Below are positions 16,474-23,670 of a stretch of 64,000 nt of DNA, piece by piece; position 1 is the stretch's first letter, and each line of letters begins with the position of its first letter. The notes beneath the pieces were generated by a model that was not told where the DNA came from, did not search any database, and saw nothing but the letters and a program-made list of their open reading frames with translations. A program made the position numbers and the translations under genes. The stretch lies in assembly GCF_001969445.1 (NCBI RefSeq), contig NZ_CP017297.1, positions 1,116,001-1,180,000 on the forward strand, in the 5' to 3' direction. This DNA is from Brachybacterium sp. P6-10-X1. Its GTDB lineage: Bacteria; Actinomycetota; Actinomycetes; Actinomycetales; Dermabacteraceae.

Positions 16474-16782
16474 ATGCCTGCTGCCTACCCCCATGAGTTC
16501 CGCGAGGACGTCGTCCGCGTCGCGAACAACCGTGAATCCGGCCAGAAGCTATCGGTGATCGCGCGGGACTTCGGGATCTCCGAGTCCTGCCTGACGAACT
16601 GGATGCGCCAGGCCGACGTCGAGGACGGCAAACGTCCTGGAACCACCGGCGAGGACAGCACTGAGCTGCGCGACCTGCGGCGCCGGAACCGGCTGCTGGA
16701 GCAGGAGAACGAGGTCCTGCGTCGTGCTGCTGCCTACCTGTCCCAGGCGAATCTGCCGGGAAAAGGTTCTACCCGCTCGTGA
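16474..16782 (+). CDS. IS3-family transposase OrfA
   Basis: A 102-residue DNA-binding subunit of the IS3 transposase. It has an N-terminal helix-turn-helix (EFREDVVRVANNRESGQKLSVIARDFGISESCLTNWMR, HTH_Tnp_1 type) followed by a leucine-zipper-like coil (ELRDLRRRNRLLEQENEVLRRAAAYL). The AGGGAAGG run (16457-16464) is 9 nt before the ATG at 16474. Its 3' end holds the frameshift heptamer, and the stop overlaps the OrfB start by 3 nt. Confidence 0.93.
   Translation: MPAAYPHEFREDVVRVANNRESGQKLSVIARDFGISESCLTNWMRQADVEDGKRPGTTGEDSTELRDLRRRNRLLEQENEVLRRAAAYLSQANLPGKGSTRS
16758..16764 (+). promoter_or_regulatory. Programmed -1 frameshift heptamer
   Basis: GGGAAAA is read G GGA AAA in the orfA frame, a legitimate X-XXY-YYZ slippery site. 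Slipping back one base joins ...ANLPGK to RFYPLVSELAADG, the standard IS3 OrfAB junction. It lies 16 nt before the orfA stop, as expected for production of the OrfAB transposase. Confidence 0.75.
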
Positions 16783-17639
16783 GCGAGCTCGCCGCCGACG
16801 GCATTCCCGTCGCGGTGTCCTTGCGGGTCCTGAAGCTCTCCCGCCAGCCCTACTACCGCTGGCGGAAACAGCAGGTCACCGACGCCGGGCTGGTCGAGGC
16901 CTACCGTGTCAACGCCCTGTTCGACGCCCATCGTGATGACGACACATTCGGGTATCGGCTGCTGGCCGACGAGGCCGCAGACGACGGCGAGGTGATGTCT
17001 GGCAGGACCGCGTGGAGGATCTGCCGGGACAACCAGTGGTGGTCCGCATTCAGCAAGAAGCGCGCCAAGAACGGGAAGCGTCCCGGCCCGCCGGTCCACG
17101 ACGACCTGGTCCAGCGTGACTTCACATCGGATGACGTCAACGAGCTGTGGCTGACCGACATCACCGAGCACCCCACCGATGAGGGCAAGCTCTACCTCTG
17201 CGCGTTCAAGGACGTGTTCTCGAACCGGATCGTCGGCTACTCCATGGACGGACGGATGAAGGCCCGGCTCGCGGTGAACGCGCTGGACAACGCCATGATC
17301 CGGCGTGGGGATACTGCTGGCTGCGTCGTGCACTCGGACCGCGGATCTCAATTTCGATCCCGGAAGTTCGTGCGGGCCCTGGACCGCAACCACCTCATCG
17401 GCTCGATGGGTCAGGTCGGTGCTGCCGGCGACAACGCGGCGATGGAGTCCTTCTTCGCGCTGCTGCAGAAGAACGTCCTGGACCGTAAGCGTTGGCGCAC
17501 CCGCGAAGAGCTCCGGATCGCGATCATCACCTGGATCGAACGCACCTACCACCGCCGCCGCCGGCAAGTCCGGCTGGGCAAGTTGACCCCCATCGAGTAC
17601 GAGACCATCATGAACCCGACTGTCTCCCTGGCGGCCTAA
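16779..17639 (+). CDS. IS3-family transposase OrfB (DDE)
   Basis: A 286-residue catalytic part of the transposase, with an rve integrase-core fold. The DDE triad is visible as Asp in LWLTDITEH, Asp in VVHSDRGSQF and Glu in NAAMESFFALL, followed by RTREELRIAIITWIERTYHRRR. An N-terminal HTH_21-like segment (DDDTFGYRLLADEA) precedes it. It is annotated from GTG 16779, but the frame is open upstream through FYPLV, and the functional protein is probably the OrfAB fusion made by the frameshift at 16758-16764. Confidence 0.93.
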   Translation: MSELAADGIPVAVSLRVLKLSRQPYYRWRKQQVTDAGLVEAYRVNALFDAHRDDDTFGYRLLADEAADDGEVMSGRTAWRICRDNQWWSAFSKKRAKNGKRPGPPVHDDLVQRDFTSDDVNELWLTDITEHPTDEGKLYLCAFKDVFSNRIVGYSMDGRMKARLAVNALDNAMIRRGDTAGCVVHSDRGSQFRSRKFVRALDRNHLIGSMGQVGAAGDNAAMESFFALLQKNVLDRKRWRTREELRIAIITWIERTYHRRRRQVRLGKLTPIEYETIMNPTVSLAA

Positions 17640-17688
17640 CCCCAGCTGTCACCTGAGCGTGCACCAGTCCCATCAGCAAAGCGGCGAG

Positions 17689-18633
17689 CTAGCGTATCCG
17701 CTGGCAGCACGGGCAAAAGTGGCTCGAACGGTTCGCGAACTTCTCCCGCACGATGGGGGATTCACAACGCCTGCACGGCTGCCCAGCGCGCCCGTAGACA
17801 TTGAGGCTCAGTGCGAAGTAGCCGCTGCGTCCGTCGACGTTGACGTACAGCGCGTCGAAGCTGGTGCCGCCGACGGCCAGCGCCCGCTCCATCACCTCGC
17901 CGGCCGCGCGCAGGATCCCCAACGCCCTGCGCTGGGTCAGTGCCGCGCCGGGGGTGTCGTAGCGGGTGCGGGCCTCCCACAGCGCCTCGTCGGCGTAGAT
18001 GTTGCCGATGCCGCTGACCAGGTCCTGGCCGAGCAGCAGCGACTTCACCCCGGCGCGTCGGGAACGGATCGTGCGGGCGATCGCGGGCAGATCGGCCGCG
18101 GGATCGAGCAGGTCGCGGGCGATCCGTGCGGCGTCGGCCGGCAGCAGCGCGTCCGGGCTGCCGAGTCCGGCGGCGGCGCCGTCGGCGGCGCGTTCGAGGG
18201 GACTGGCCCAGATCCCGCCGAAGATCCGCTGGTCGATCAGGTCGATCGCCGTGCCGTCGTCGAGGTGGAGGGTCAGTCGGCGGTGGCGCAGCGGATCCGA
18301 GGCGGGGCCCTCGGACGGGGCGGCAACGCCGGAGGCGGCGGTGAGCGCCCCGGCGTCGCGCACGCGCAGCTGCCCGCTCATGCCCAGATGCGCCATCAGC
18401 GCCTCGCCGGTGTCCTCACCCGTCTCGTCGGCCAGGCGCCACCACAGGAACTTCCCGCGGCGCACCACGGCGGTCATCCGGGTGCCGGCCAGGGCGCCGC
18501 GCAGGCGATCCGCTCCCCCGCTCTGGCGGCGCAGGATCCGGGGGTCGAGCACCTCGACCGACTCGATCCGACGGCCGACGGTGCGGGGTTCCAGGCCACG
18601 ACGGACGACCTCGACCTCGGGCAGCTCGGGCAC
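17689..18633 (-). CDS. mutM: Formamidopyrimidine-DNA glycosylase
   Basis: A 314-residue bifunctional glycosylase/AP lyase removing 8-oxoguanine and ring-opened purines. It starts PELPEVEVVRRGLEP (Pro2 nucleophile, Glu3) and has the catalytic Lys in RRGKFLWW. It ends with an intact zinc finger, C-x2-C-x16-C-x2-C (CRRCES to FCPCC). The GTG start at 18633 is 4 nt after the rnc stop. It is the last gene of coaD-DUF177-rnc-mutM. An insertion element abuts its 3' end but leaves the zinc finger untouched; smc, often the next gene, is not there. Confidence 0.96.
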   Translation of the reverse strand: MPELPEVEVVRRGLEPRTVGRRIESVEVLDPRILRRQSGGADRLRGALAGTRMTAVVRRGKFLWWRLADETGEDTGEALMAHLGMSGQLRVRDAGALTAASGVAAPSEGPASDPLRHRRLTLHLDDGTAIDLIDQRIFGGIWASPLERAADGAAAGLGSPDALLPADAARIARDLLDPAADLPAIARTIRSRRAGVKSLLLGQDLVSGIGNIYADEALWEARTRYDTPGAALTQRRALGILRAAGEVMERALAVGGTSFDALYVNVDGRSGYFALSLNVYGRAGQPCRRCESPIVREKFANRSSHFCPCCQRIR

Positions 18634-18637
18634 GGAC

Positions 18638-19390
18638 TCAGCCCCGCGGGATCAGGGATTCGCCGCGCTCGGCCAGGACGGTGCGCACGGCGGACTGGGC
18701 GGCGGCGAGCTCGGCGTCCTTCTTGGAGGCCCCCTCGCCCTGCGCATCCACGACGCCCTCGACGCTGACGGAGGCGGTGAAGACCTTGGCGTGCTCGAGG
18801 CCGTCCTCGGTGAGGCGGTAGGTGGGGCTCGTTCCCGCGGCGGCGGCGATCTCCTGCAGCCGGGACTTGAAGTCGTAGCTGGTCTCGAGGAACTCGTCGG
18901 AGTCCAGCAGTGGGGCCATGAGGTCGAGCACGAAGCGGCGCGAGACGCTCTGGCCCAGGGCGAGGTGCACCGCGCCGATCACGGCCTCGGTCGTGTCGGC
19001 GAGGATGGAGGACTTGGCCCGGCCTCCGGTGAGATCCTCCCCGCGGCCGAGCTTCACGTACGCGCCCAGGTCGAGCTTCGAGGCGATCACGGCGAGGGCC
19101 CGGGTGCTCACGGTCGCGGCGCGGCGCCGGGCCAGGTCCCCCTCGGGCAGCGTCGGATGGGTGGCGTACAGCTGCTCGGTGACCGCCAGCTGCAGCACCG
19201 CGTCGCCGAGGAACTCCAGGCGCTCGTTGTGCGGAAGCCCGTCATGCTCGTAGGAGTAGGAACGGTGCGTCAGGGAGAGATCGAGCAGACCTGATTCCCG
19301 CAGGTCGGCCGCCTGCGCGCCGTCCAGCGGCAGGCCCTCGAGCAGCTGCGTCGGATCGGCGGCCTCGGTGGCGCGGCGCCTGCGCGCCAT
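18638..19390 (-). CDS. rnc: Ribonuclease III
   Basis: A 250-residue double-strand-specific endoribonuclease that processes rRNA and structured mRNAs. The catalytic domain carries the signature ERLEFLGDAVLQLAVTEQLY and the second acidic cluster in DTTEAVIGAVHL. The C-terminal dsRNA-binding domain (about 168-238) includes YDFKSRLQEIAA and GEGASKKDAELAAAQSAV. The ATG at 19390 shares its first base with the DUF177 stop, so the two genes are coupled. Family length is normal (220-260). Confidence 0.96.
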   Translation of the reverse strand: MARRRRATEAADPTQLLEGLPLDGAQAADLRESGLLDLSLTHRSYSYEHDGLPHNERLEFLGDAVLQLAVTEQLYATHPTLPEGDLARRRAATVSTRALAVIASKLDLGAYVKLGRGEDLTGGRAKSSILADTTEAVIGAVHLALGQSVSRRFVLDLMAPLLDSDEFLETSYDFKSRLQEIAAAAGTSPTYRLTEDGLEHAKVFTASVSVEGVVDAQGEGASKKDAELAAAQSAVRTVLAERGESLIPRG

Positions 19391-20013
19391 CAGCGGTCCT
19401 GGCCCTGGGGCCCGGAGTCCTCGCCGTCGGGATCCTCTGCGTCGGAGTTCTCGGCATCGGCGGAGTCCTCGAACATGCCCTGCAGCGCGGCGAAGCGGTC
19501 GTCGATGACGTCGTGGTGGTGCGTGGGGTCGTCCTCCATGCGGACGCCGCACTGGGCGCACAGCCCCGGGCAGTCCTCGCGGCACAGGGGCCGGTCGTCG
19601 GCCTCCTCGGCGAGCGCGTCGCGGACCAGGGAACCCAGCCCGACGGCGTCGTCGCTGAGCATCGTGGTGTCCTCGCGCTCGTCGGCCTTGACCTTCTCGG
19701 GGTACATGAACAGCTCGTCGAGACGCGCGACGACGTCCTGCTCGACCGGGTCGAGGCAGCGGGAGCACTCGCCGTCGAGGTGGGCGCTCACGGTGCCGTG
19801 GACGAAGATGCCCTCGACCACGGACTCGAGCTCGACCTCGACCTCGAGCGGCTGTCCTTCGGGCGCCTGCATCGCGGCCCCGCCCACCTCGCGGGCAGGG
19901 GCGGGGACGGTGCGGGTCAGATGCCGGTGCGCGCCGGGGCGGCCGATGAGGTCGACGGCGTCGACGCGCAGGGCCGTATCGAGCGGGGAGACGGGCGGGG
20001 TGTCGGCGGACAT
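19390..20013 (-). CDS. DUF177 (YceD-like) protein
   Basis: A 207-residue DUF177 protein, a family tied to rRNA and ribosome biogenesis. It shows the usual paired cysteines (GECSRCLDPVEQ; CREDCPGLCAQCGVRMEDDP), probably metal-binding, and ends in a long acidic tail (ENSDAEDPDGEDSG). ATG 20013 is chosen 4 nt after the coaD stop; a longer reading into coaD would not resemble the family. The gene usually found directly downstream, rpmF (L32), is absent: the stop overlaps rnc. Confidence 0.88.
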   Translation of the reverse strand: MSADTPPVSPLDTALRVDAVDLIGRPGAHRHLTRTVPAPAREVGGAAMQAPEGQPLEVEVELESVVEGIFVHGTVSAHLDGECSRCLDPVEQDVVARLDELFMYPEKVKADEREDTTMLSDDAVGLGSLVRDALAEEADDRPLCREDCPGLCAQCGVRMEDDPTHHHDVIDDRFAALQGMFEDSADAENSDAEDPDGEDSGPQGQDR

Positions 20014-20017
20014 GCCG

Positions 20018-20509
20018 TCAGGATACCGGCGAGGCGGCGCGCAGTGCGTCCAGGGAGGGGACCGGCAGCATGTCGGAGACGTCACCGCCGAGGGAGTGCA
20101 CCTCACGCACCAGGGACGAGGAGATGTGGGCGTAGTCGGAGTCGGTCAGGAGAAAGACCGTCTCGAGCCCGGCGAGATGATGGTTCATCCGCGACATCGG
20201 CTCCTCGTAGGCGAGGTCGAGCTGGGAGCGCAGGCCGCGCACGACGGCCCCGGCGCCCACCTCGCGGCAGAAGTCGACCAACAGGCCTCCCGGCAGGGGG
20301 GCCACCTCGACGTCGTCGGCCAGTCCCTCGGTGACGATCGCGGCGCGGATCGACGCCTGGCGGGTCTCGAGGTCGAGGAGGCCGCGCTTGGACGGGTTGT
20401 GGGAGACGGCGATGATCACGTGGTGGCCCAGGGCGACGGCGCGACGGGTGAGGTCGAGGTGGCCCAGGGTGAAGGGGTCGAACGAGCCGGGCAGGACGAC
20501 GGTGGTCAT
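20018..20509 (-). CDS. coaD: Phosphopantetheine adenylyltransferase
   Basis: A 163-residue enzyme joining 4'-phosphopantetheine and ATP to give dephospho-CoA, the penultimate step of coenzyme A synthesis. PGSFDPFTLGHLDLTRRA carries the nucleotidyltransferase T/HxGH motif, followed by VRGLRSQLDLAYE and SSSLVREVHSLGGDV (the ISSTxVR-like motif). Length is standard. The start ATG 20509 precedes MTTVVLPGS. It heads the coaD-DUF177-rnc-mutM operon with a 4-nt spacing to the next gene. rsmD, often adjacent, is 4 kb away here. Confidence 0.96.
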   Translation of the reverse strand: MTTVVLPGSFDPFTLGHLDLTRRAVALGHHVIIAVSHNPSKRGLLDLETRQASIRAAIVTEGLADDVEVAPLPGGLLVDFCREVGAGAVVRGLRSQLDLAYEEPMSRMNHHLAGLETVFLLTDSDYAHISSSLVREVHSLGGDVSDMLPVPSLDALRAASPVS

Positions 20510-20528
20510 GACGCCACTGTAGTGCGGC

Positions 20529-20909
20529 TCAGGACAGCGAGATCCCGACATGGTGCACGCCGTCGTCATCGATGCCCTCGATGGTGAGGGTGCCGCGGAT
20601 CCCCGCGAGGGCTCCGGTGCCGGAGCCGGGCACCAGGACGTACTCCAGGGCCGGCTCGCCGCCGGCCATGGTGCCCAGCTGCTGGAGGGCGACCGTCCCG
20701 GAGCGCTCCTGGAGCGTGCCCTCGAAGATCTCGCTCGCGATGTACCCCGCGTCGCCGGTGGCGGGATCGCCCGCGGTGAGCATGGTGCCGACGCTCGTGC
20801 CGTCCAGGGCACCGGTCCAGGTCTTGGTCAGCTCGAAGCCGCCGGCCGCCCCGGGCACGTCCTCCCCGGGGCGCAGGTCGACGGTGAAGGCAGCGGTGAT
20901 GGAGGTCAT
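20529..20909 (-). CDS. DUF3224 domain protein
   Basis: A 126-residue DUF3224 protein, probably a small beta-barrel (allene oxide cyclase-like fold in related structures). It shows WTGALDGTSVGTMLTA, GYIASEIFEGTLQERSGTVALQQLG and a C-terminal GIRGTLTIEGIDDDGVHHV, all typical. No enzymatic role is established. Its ATG overlaps the AraC stop by 4 nt (ATGA), so both are made from one transcript and the regulator may control this gene. Confidence 0.82.
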   Translation of the reverse strand: MTSITAAFTVDLRPGEDVPGAAGGFELTKTWTGALDGTSVGTMLTAGDPATGDAGYIASEIFEGTLQERSGTVALQQLGTMAGGEPALEYVLVPGSGTGALAGIRGTLTIEGIDDDGVHHVGISLS

Positions 20910-21775
20910 CGGGCCAGTATCCCAGCTCCGCCCGCGTAGCACGAGGGAGTCTGTCCCGTCACCGTGCGGAAGTCCCGGATGAAGTGGGACTGGTCGAACC
21001 AGCCGAGGCCCTGGGAGAGATCGGTGAGCGACCTCGCGTCGCCTCTGTCGATCGCGGCCACGGCGTCCATCACCCGCGCGCGCACCACCATGCGCTTGGG
21101 GCCGACGCCGACGAATCGGTGGAACATCCGCTGCAGGGAACGGATGGAGCGGTCCGAGCGCCGCGCGAGCTCGGCGACACCGGTGACCTCGGGGTCCTCC
21201 AGCAGCGTCAGGATCTCCCGGAACGTGGCAGCGCCCGGAGCGTCCCGGGGCTCGCGGGCCAGCAGCCAGGCGTCGAGAGCGGGTGCCGCGCCGGTGGCCG
21301 TGCACGGGAGCTCCGGTGGCGGGAGGTCGGGACCGAACCAGCCGGCGGCCGAGACCGTGCGGTCGCGGAGGGCGGCGAGGTCCGTACGGGTGAAAGCGGT
21401 GGTGCCGCCGAGATGGAAGCGCACCCCGAGGACCCCGCCGGCGTCGACCTGGGTGACGTCGAACCGCCCGCGGGTGACCGGCCCGGTGATCCAGGTGCCG
21501 GCCCCGTCGACCCCGGCACGGCGGATCCGGCCCCACTCCCGGGTGAGGTGGATCGAGGGCTCGTCGAGCGTGGCCACGCGGTGCATCCGGCCCGGGCCGA
21601 GGTCCCAGGTGACCGACCAGTAGCGGTCGATCCAGCGGCGCAGACGGGGGTCGGGGGCGGCATGGTCGTAGACCGCGTGCCGCAGGAACTCCGCAGGCCG
21701 CAGCACATGCCCGTACAGGTGCCCGGGCTCGACGGCGGGAGCTGTCGCGTTCGTCCAATCCTCCGGCGGAACCAT
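20906..21775 (-). CDS. AraC family transcriptional regulator
   Basis: A 289-residue AraC-type regulator. The N-terminal effector half (about 1-165) is of the DUF6597 kind often paired with AraC domains (LRRWIDRYWSVTWDL). The C-terminal HTH_18 region has VTGVAELARRSDRSIRSLQRMFHRFVGVGPKRM and a second helix pair in LTDLSQGLGWFDQSHFIRDFRTVTGQTPS. It is translationally coupled to the DUF3224 gene. It is divergent from a VOC protein with only 17 bp between the two ATGs, so their promoters must overlap coding sequence or the transcripts be leaderless. Confidence 0.9.
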   Translation of the reverse strand: MVPPEDWTNATAPAVEPGHLYGHVLRPAEFLRHAVYDHAAPDPRLRRWIDRYWSVTWDLGPGRMHRVATLDEPSIHLTREWGRIRRAGVDGAGTWITGPVTRGRFDVTQVDAGGVLGVRFHLGGTTAFTRTDLAALRDRTVSAAGWFGPDLPPPELPCTATGAAPALDAWLLAREPRDAPGAATFREILTLLEDPEVTGVAELARRSDRSIRSLQRMFHRFVGVGPKRMVVRARVMDAVAAIDRGDARSLTDLSQGLGWFDQSHFIRDFRTVTGQTPSCYAGGAGILAR

Positions 21776-21792
21776 GGGATGAGTATGGCCTC

Positions 21793-22191
21793 ATGACTCA
21801 GAGCGCACACTCCTCGACAGAGACCACCGCCATCGCCCGCTTGGCCATGATCACCCTGGACGCGACCGAGACCGAGCCGATCGCCCGGTTCTGGTCGGCC
21901 GTGCTGGGCTGGCCGATCCTCGCCCTCACGCCCGAGTACGCGATGCTGCAGGGCCCCTCACATGCCCTGGGCATCGGGATGATCCCGGACCATCAGCGCC
22001 CCGCCTGGCCGGACGACGGCCGCAAGCAGTTCCACTTCGACCTGGCCGTGGACGACCTCGAGGCCGCTGCCTCGCGCTGCGTGGAGCTCGGTGCCGAGCG
22101 TGCGGATCCCCAGCCCGGCGAGACCTGGGTCGTGCTGCGCGATCCCGCCGGGCATCCGTTCTGCCTGACCGACGCCGCCGCCTGGGGCTGA
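21793..22191 (+). CDS. VOC family protein
   Basis: A 132-residue vicinal-oxygen-chelate fold protein (Glyoxalase_6 type). It contains two beta-alpha-beta-beta-beta modules: ARLAMITLDATETEPIARFWSAVLGWPI and KQFHFDLAVDDLEAAASRCVELGAERADPQPGETWVVLRDPAGHPFCL. Such proteins include antibiotic-resistance and dioxygenase-like enzymes, but nothing here identifies a substrate. It is divergent from the AraC gene across 17 bp and ends 4 bp from the convergent GNAT gene. Confidence 0.85.
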   Translation: MTQSAHSSTETTAIARLAMITLDATETEPIARFWSAVLGWPILALTPEYAMLQGPSHALGIGMIPDHQRPAWPDDGRKQFHFDLAVDDLEAAASRCVELGAERADPQPGETWVVLRDPAGHPFCLTDAAAWG

Positions 22192-22195
22192 GCGC

Positions 22196-22786
22196 TCAGG
22201 CGCGGTGCTCGTCCCGCTCGCGTCGGGCCCGGTGCTCACGGGCCAGCAGAGCCCAGGTCATCCCGTCCAGCCAGCGCCCGCTGCGGTGCAGGGACTCCTC
22301 GAGGAACACGCCTTCCAACCGCAGCCCGATCTTCTCCATGATCCGTCGGGAGGCGACGTTGTCGGCGAAGCATTGCGCCTCCACGCGGCGCACGTCGAGA
22401 CCGTCGACGGCGATGTCCAGCAGAGCCGCGGCGAACTCGGTGCCCAGGCCCCGGCCCTGGACCCCGGGGTCGAGCACCCAGCCCAGCTCCGCCTGCCGTC
22501 CGCGGGCCTGCTCGGCCATGTCGGTCTGGGACCAGGGGTCCTGCCGCTGCACCTTCCCGGCGGCGACGATCCGGCCCTCGAACTCTCCGACGACGCAGTC
22601 CCCGAGACCTCGGTCCCACCACTGCTGGTGGTCATCGAGGGTATCGCTGAGGGTGGTGGTCCACTCCTGGACCTCCGGCAGGCGATACCAGGGCCAGACC
22701 GCTGCGGCGTCGTCGGCCCGACCGAGGCGCACCTGGAGGCGCTCGGTGCGGACGGGCCAGGAGAGATCGGTCAGCGCGGCGGTCAT
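22196..22786 (-). CDS. GNAT family N-acetyltransferase
   Basis: A 196-residue RimJ/RimL-type acetyltransferase. It starts VRTERLQVRLGRADDAAAVWPW, has the acetyl-CoA loop LDPGVQGRGLGTEFAAALLDIAVDGLDVRRVEAQCFADNVASRRIMEKIGLRLEG and ends YHRSGRW-like (LHRSGRWLDGMTWALLARE). It probably acetylates an amino group on a protein N-terminus or small molecule. It is 18 nt downstream of the SDR gene on the same strand and may share its transcript. Confidence 0.9.
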   Translation of the reverse strand: MTAALTDLSWPVRTERLQVRLGRADDAAAVWPWYRLPEVQEWTTTLSDTLDDHQQWWDRGLGDCVVGEFEGRIVAAGKVQRQDPWSQTDMAEQARGRQAELGWVLDPGVQGRGLGTEFAAALLDIAVDGLDVRRVEAQCFADNVASRRIMEKIGLRLEGVFLEESLHRSGRWLDGMTWALLAREHRARRERDEHRA

Positions 22787-22804
22787 CGACTCATCCTAGG
22801 GTTC

Positions 22805-23569
22805 TCAGCGGTGGTGGAGCTCGCTCCCGTTCAGGGCCGCGACCACCTGGGGATAGTCCCCGCGAGCCTCGGCATGGCGGAGGACCGAGACCCGCTGGAC
22901 CTGGATCTCCGCGGCCTCCGGGGTGTTCTCCAGGATCTCGATCACCTCGTCGACGAACTCCGCCAGCGGCATCGCCGTCGCGCTGGTGGCCTGGCCGGGC
23001 ATGAGATCCGTGCGCACCGCCGGGGGGACGAGCTCGAGGATGTCGACCCCGGTGCCGGCGAGCTGCAGGCGCAGGGACTCCGAGAGCAGGTGGATCGCGG
23101 CCTTGGTGGCGTTGTAGGTCGGGGTGACACGCAGGGGGACGAAGGCGAGACCCGAGGAGACGGTCATGATCGTCGCCGACTCCTGGGCCAGCAGGTGCTC
23201 CATGAAGGCCGCGATCAGCCGGATCGGGCCCAGCAGATTGGTGGTCACGATCTCCTCGGCGGTGGGTAGGAAGTCGGCGGGATCCGTCCAGTCCTCGGCG
23301 CGCATGATCCCGGCCATGGCGATGAGCACATCGAGGTCGGGGTGCTCGGCGAGCACCCTGCTCGACGCTGCCTGGATGCTGGCCGGGTCGGAGGTGTCCA
23401 CTCGGACGGTGACGATTCCGGGATGCTCCGCAGCGACGCGTTCGAGCAGCTCCGTGCGGCGCCCGCCGACGATGACCTGATTGCCCTTCTGCTGCAGTGC
23501 CAGAGCGAGGGCGAGACCGATACCGCTGGTGGCGCCGGGGATGAAGATGGTGTGTCCGGTGATGTTCAT
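22805..23569 (-). CDS. SDR family oxidoreductase, DltE-like
   Basis: A 254-residue short-chain dehydrogenase with TGHTIFIPGATSGIGLALALAL (cofactor loop), VGGRRTELLERV (Arg favouring NADP), AMAGIMRAEDW (NNAG variant) and catalytic Ser in TVSSGLAF with Y-x3-K as YNATK. It resembles DltE-type oxidoreductases; the substrate is unknown. ATG 23569 begins MNITGHTI. It is divergent from an XRE regulator of the kind that commonly controls an adjacent SDR gene, and is followed by the GNAT gene. Confidence 0.9.
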   Translation of the reverse strand: MNITGHTIFIPGATSGIGLALALALQQKGNQVIVGGRRTELLERVAAEHPGIVTVRVDTSDPASIQAASSRVLAEHPDLDVLIAMAGIMRAEDWTDPADFLPTAEEIVTTNLLGPIRLIAAFMEHLLAQESATIMTVSSGLAFVPLRVTPTYNATKAAIHLLSESLRLQLAGTGVDILELVPPAVRTDLMPGQATSATAMPLAEFVDEVIEILENTPEAAEIQVQRVSVLRHAEARGDYPQVVAALNGSELHHR

Positions 23570-23623
23570 GTCCTCGAGCCTGGCCGCCGTCCCGCAGGCG
23601 CACCAGAGTCCGGACATCGGGGG

Positions 23624-23643
23624 ATCGGCGGTCCCTGGCCGAC
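23624..23643. promoter_or_regulatory. Possible operator, SDR/XRE divergent region
   Basis: ATCGGC-N8-GCCGAC is an imperfect inverted repeat (one mismatch) centred in the 101-bp space between the SDR gene and the divergent XRE regulator. It fits a dimeric helix-turn-helix protein. The evidence is position and symmetry only. Confidence 0.35.
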
Positions 23644-23670
23644 GCAGCCTGCGCGGTCGATACTGCAGGG

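Larger units (their letters stand above)
16405..17672 (+). mobile_element. IS3-family insertion sequence, intact
   Basis: This 1268-bp element has imperfect 26-bp terminal inverted repeats: both ends read TGGGACTGGTGC inward, then diverge with an AGGT match further in. They lie at 16405-16430 and 17647-17672. It begins TG and ends CA, as IS3 elements do, and contains overlapping orfA and orfB in a -1 relation. The flanks (ACG left, TCA right) show no target duplication, so recombination or deletion may have altered one side. It ends 16 nt from the mutM stop. Both reading frames are intact, so it may be active. Confidence 0.92.

Noticed and set aside
16402..17675. Three-base target duplication flanking the IS
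   Set aside because: The flanking triplets are ACG and TCA; no direct repeat is present.
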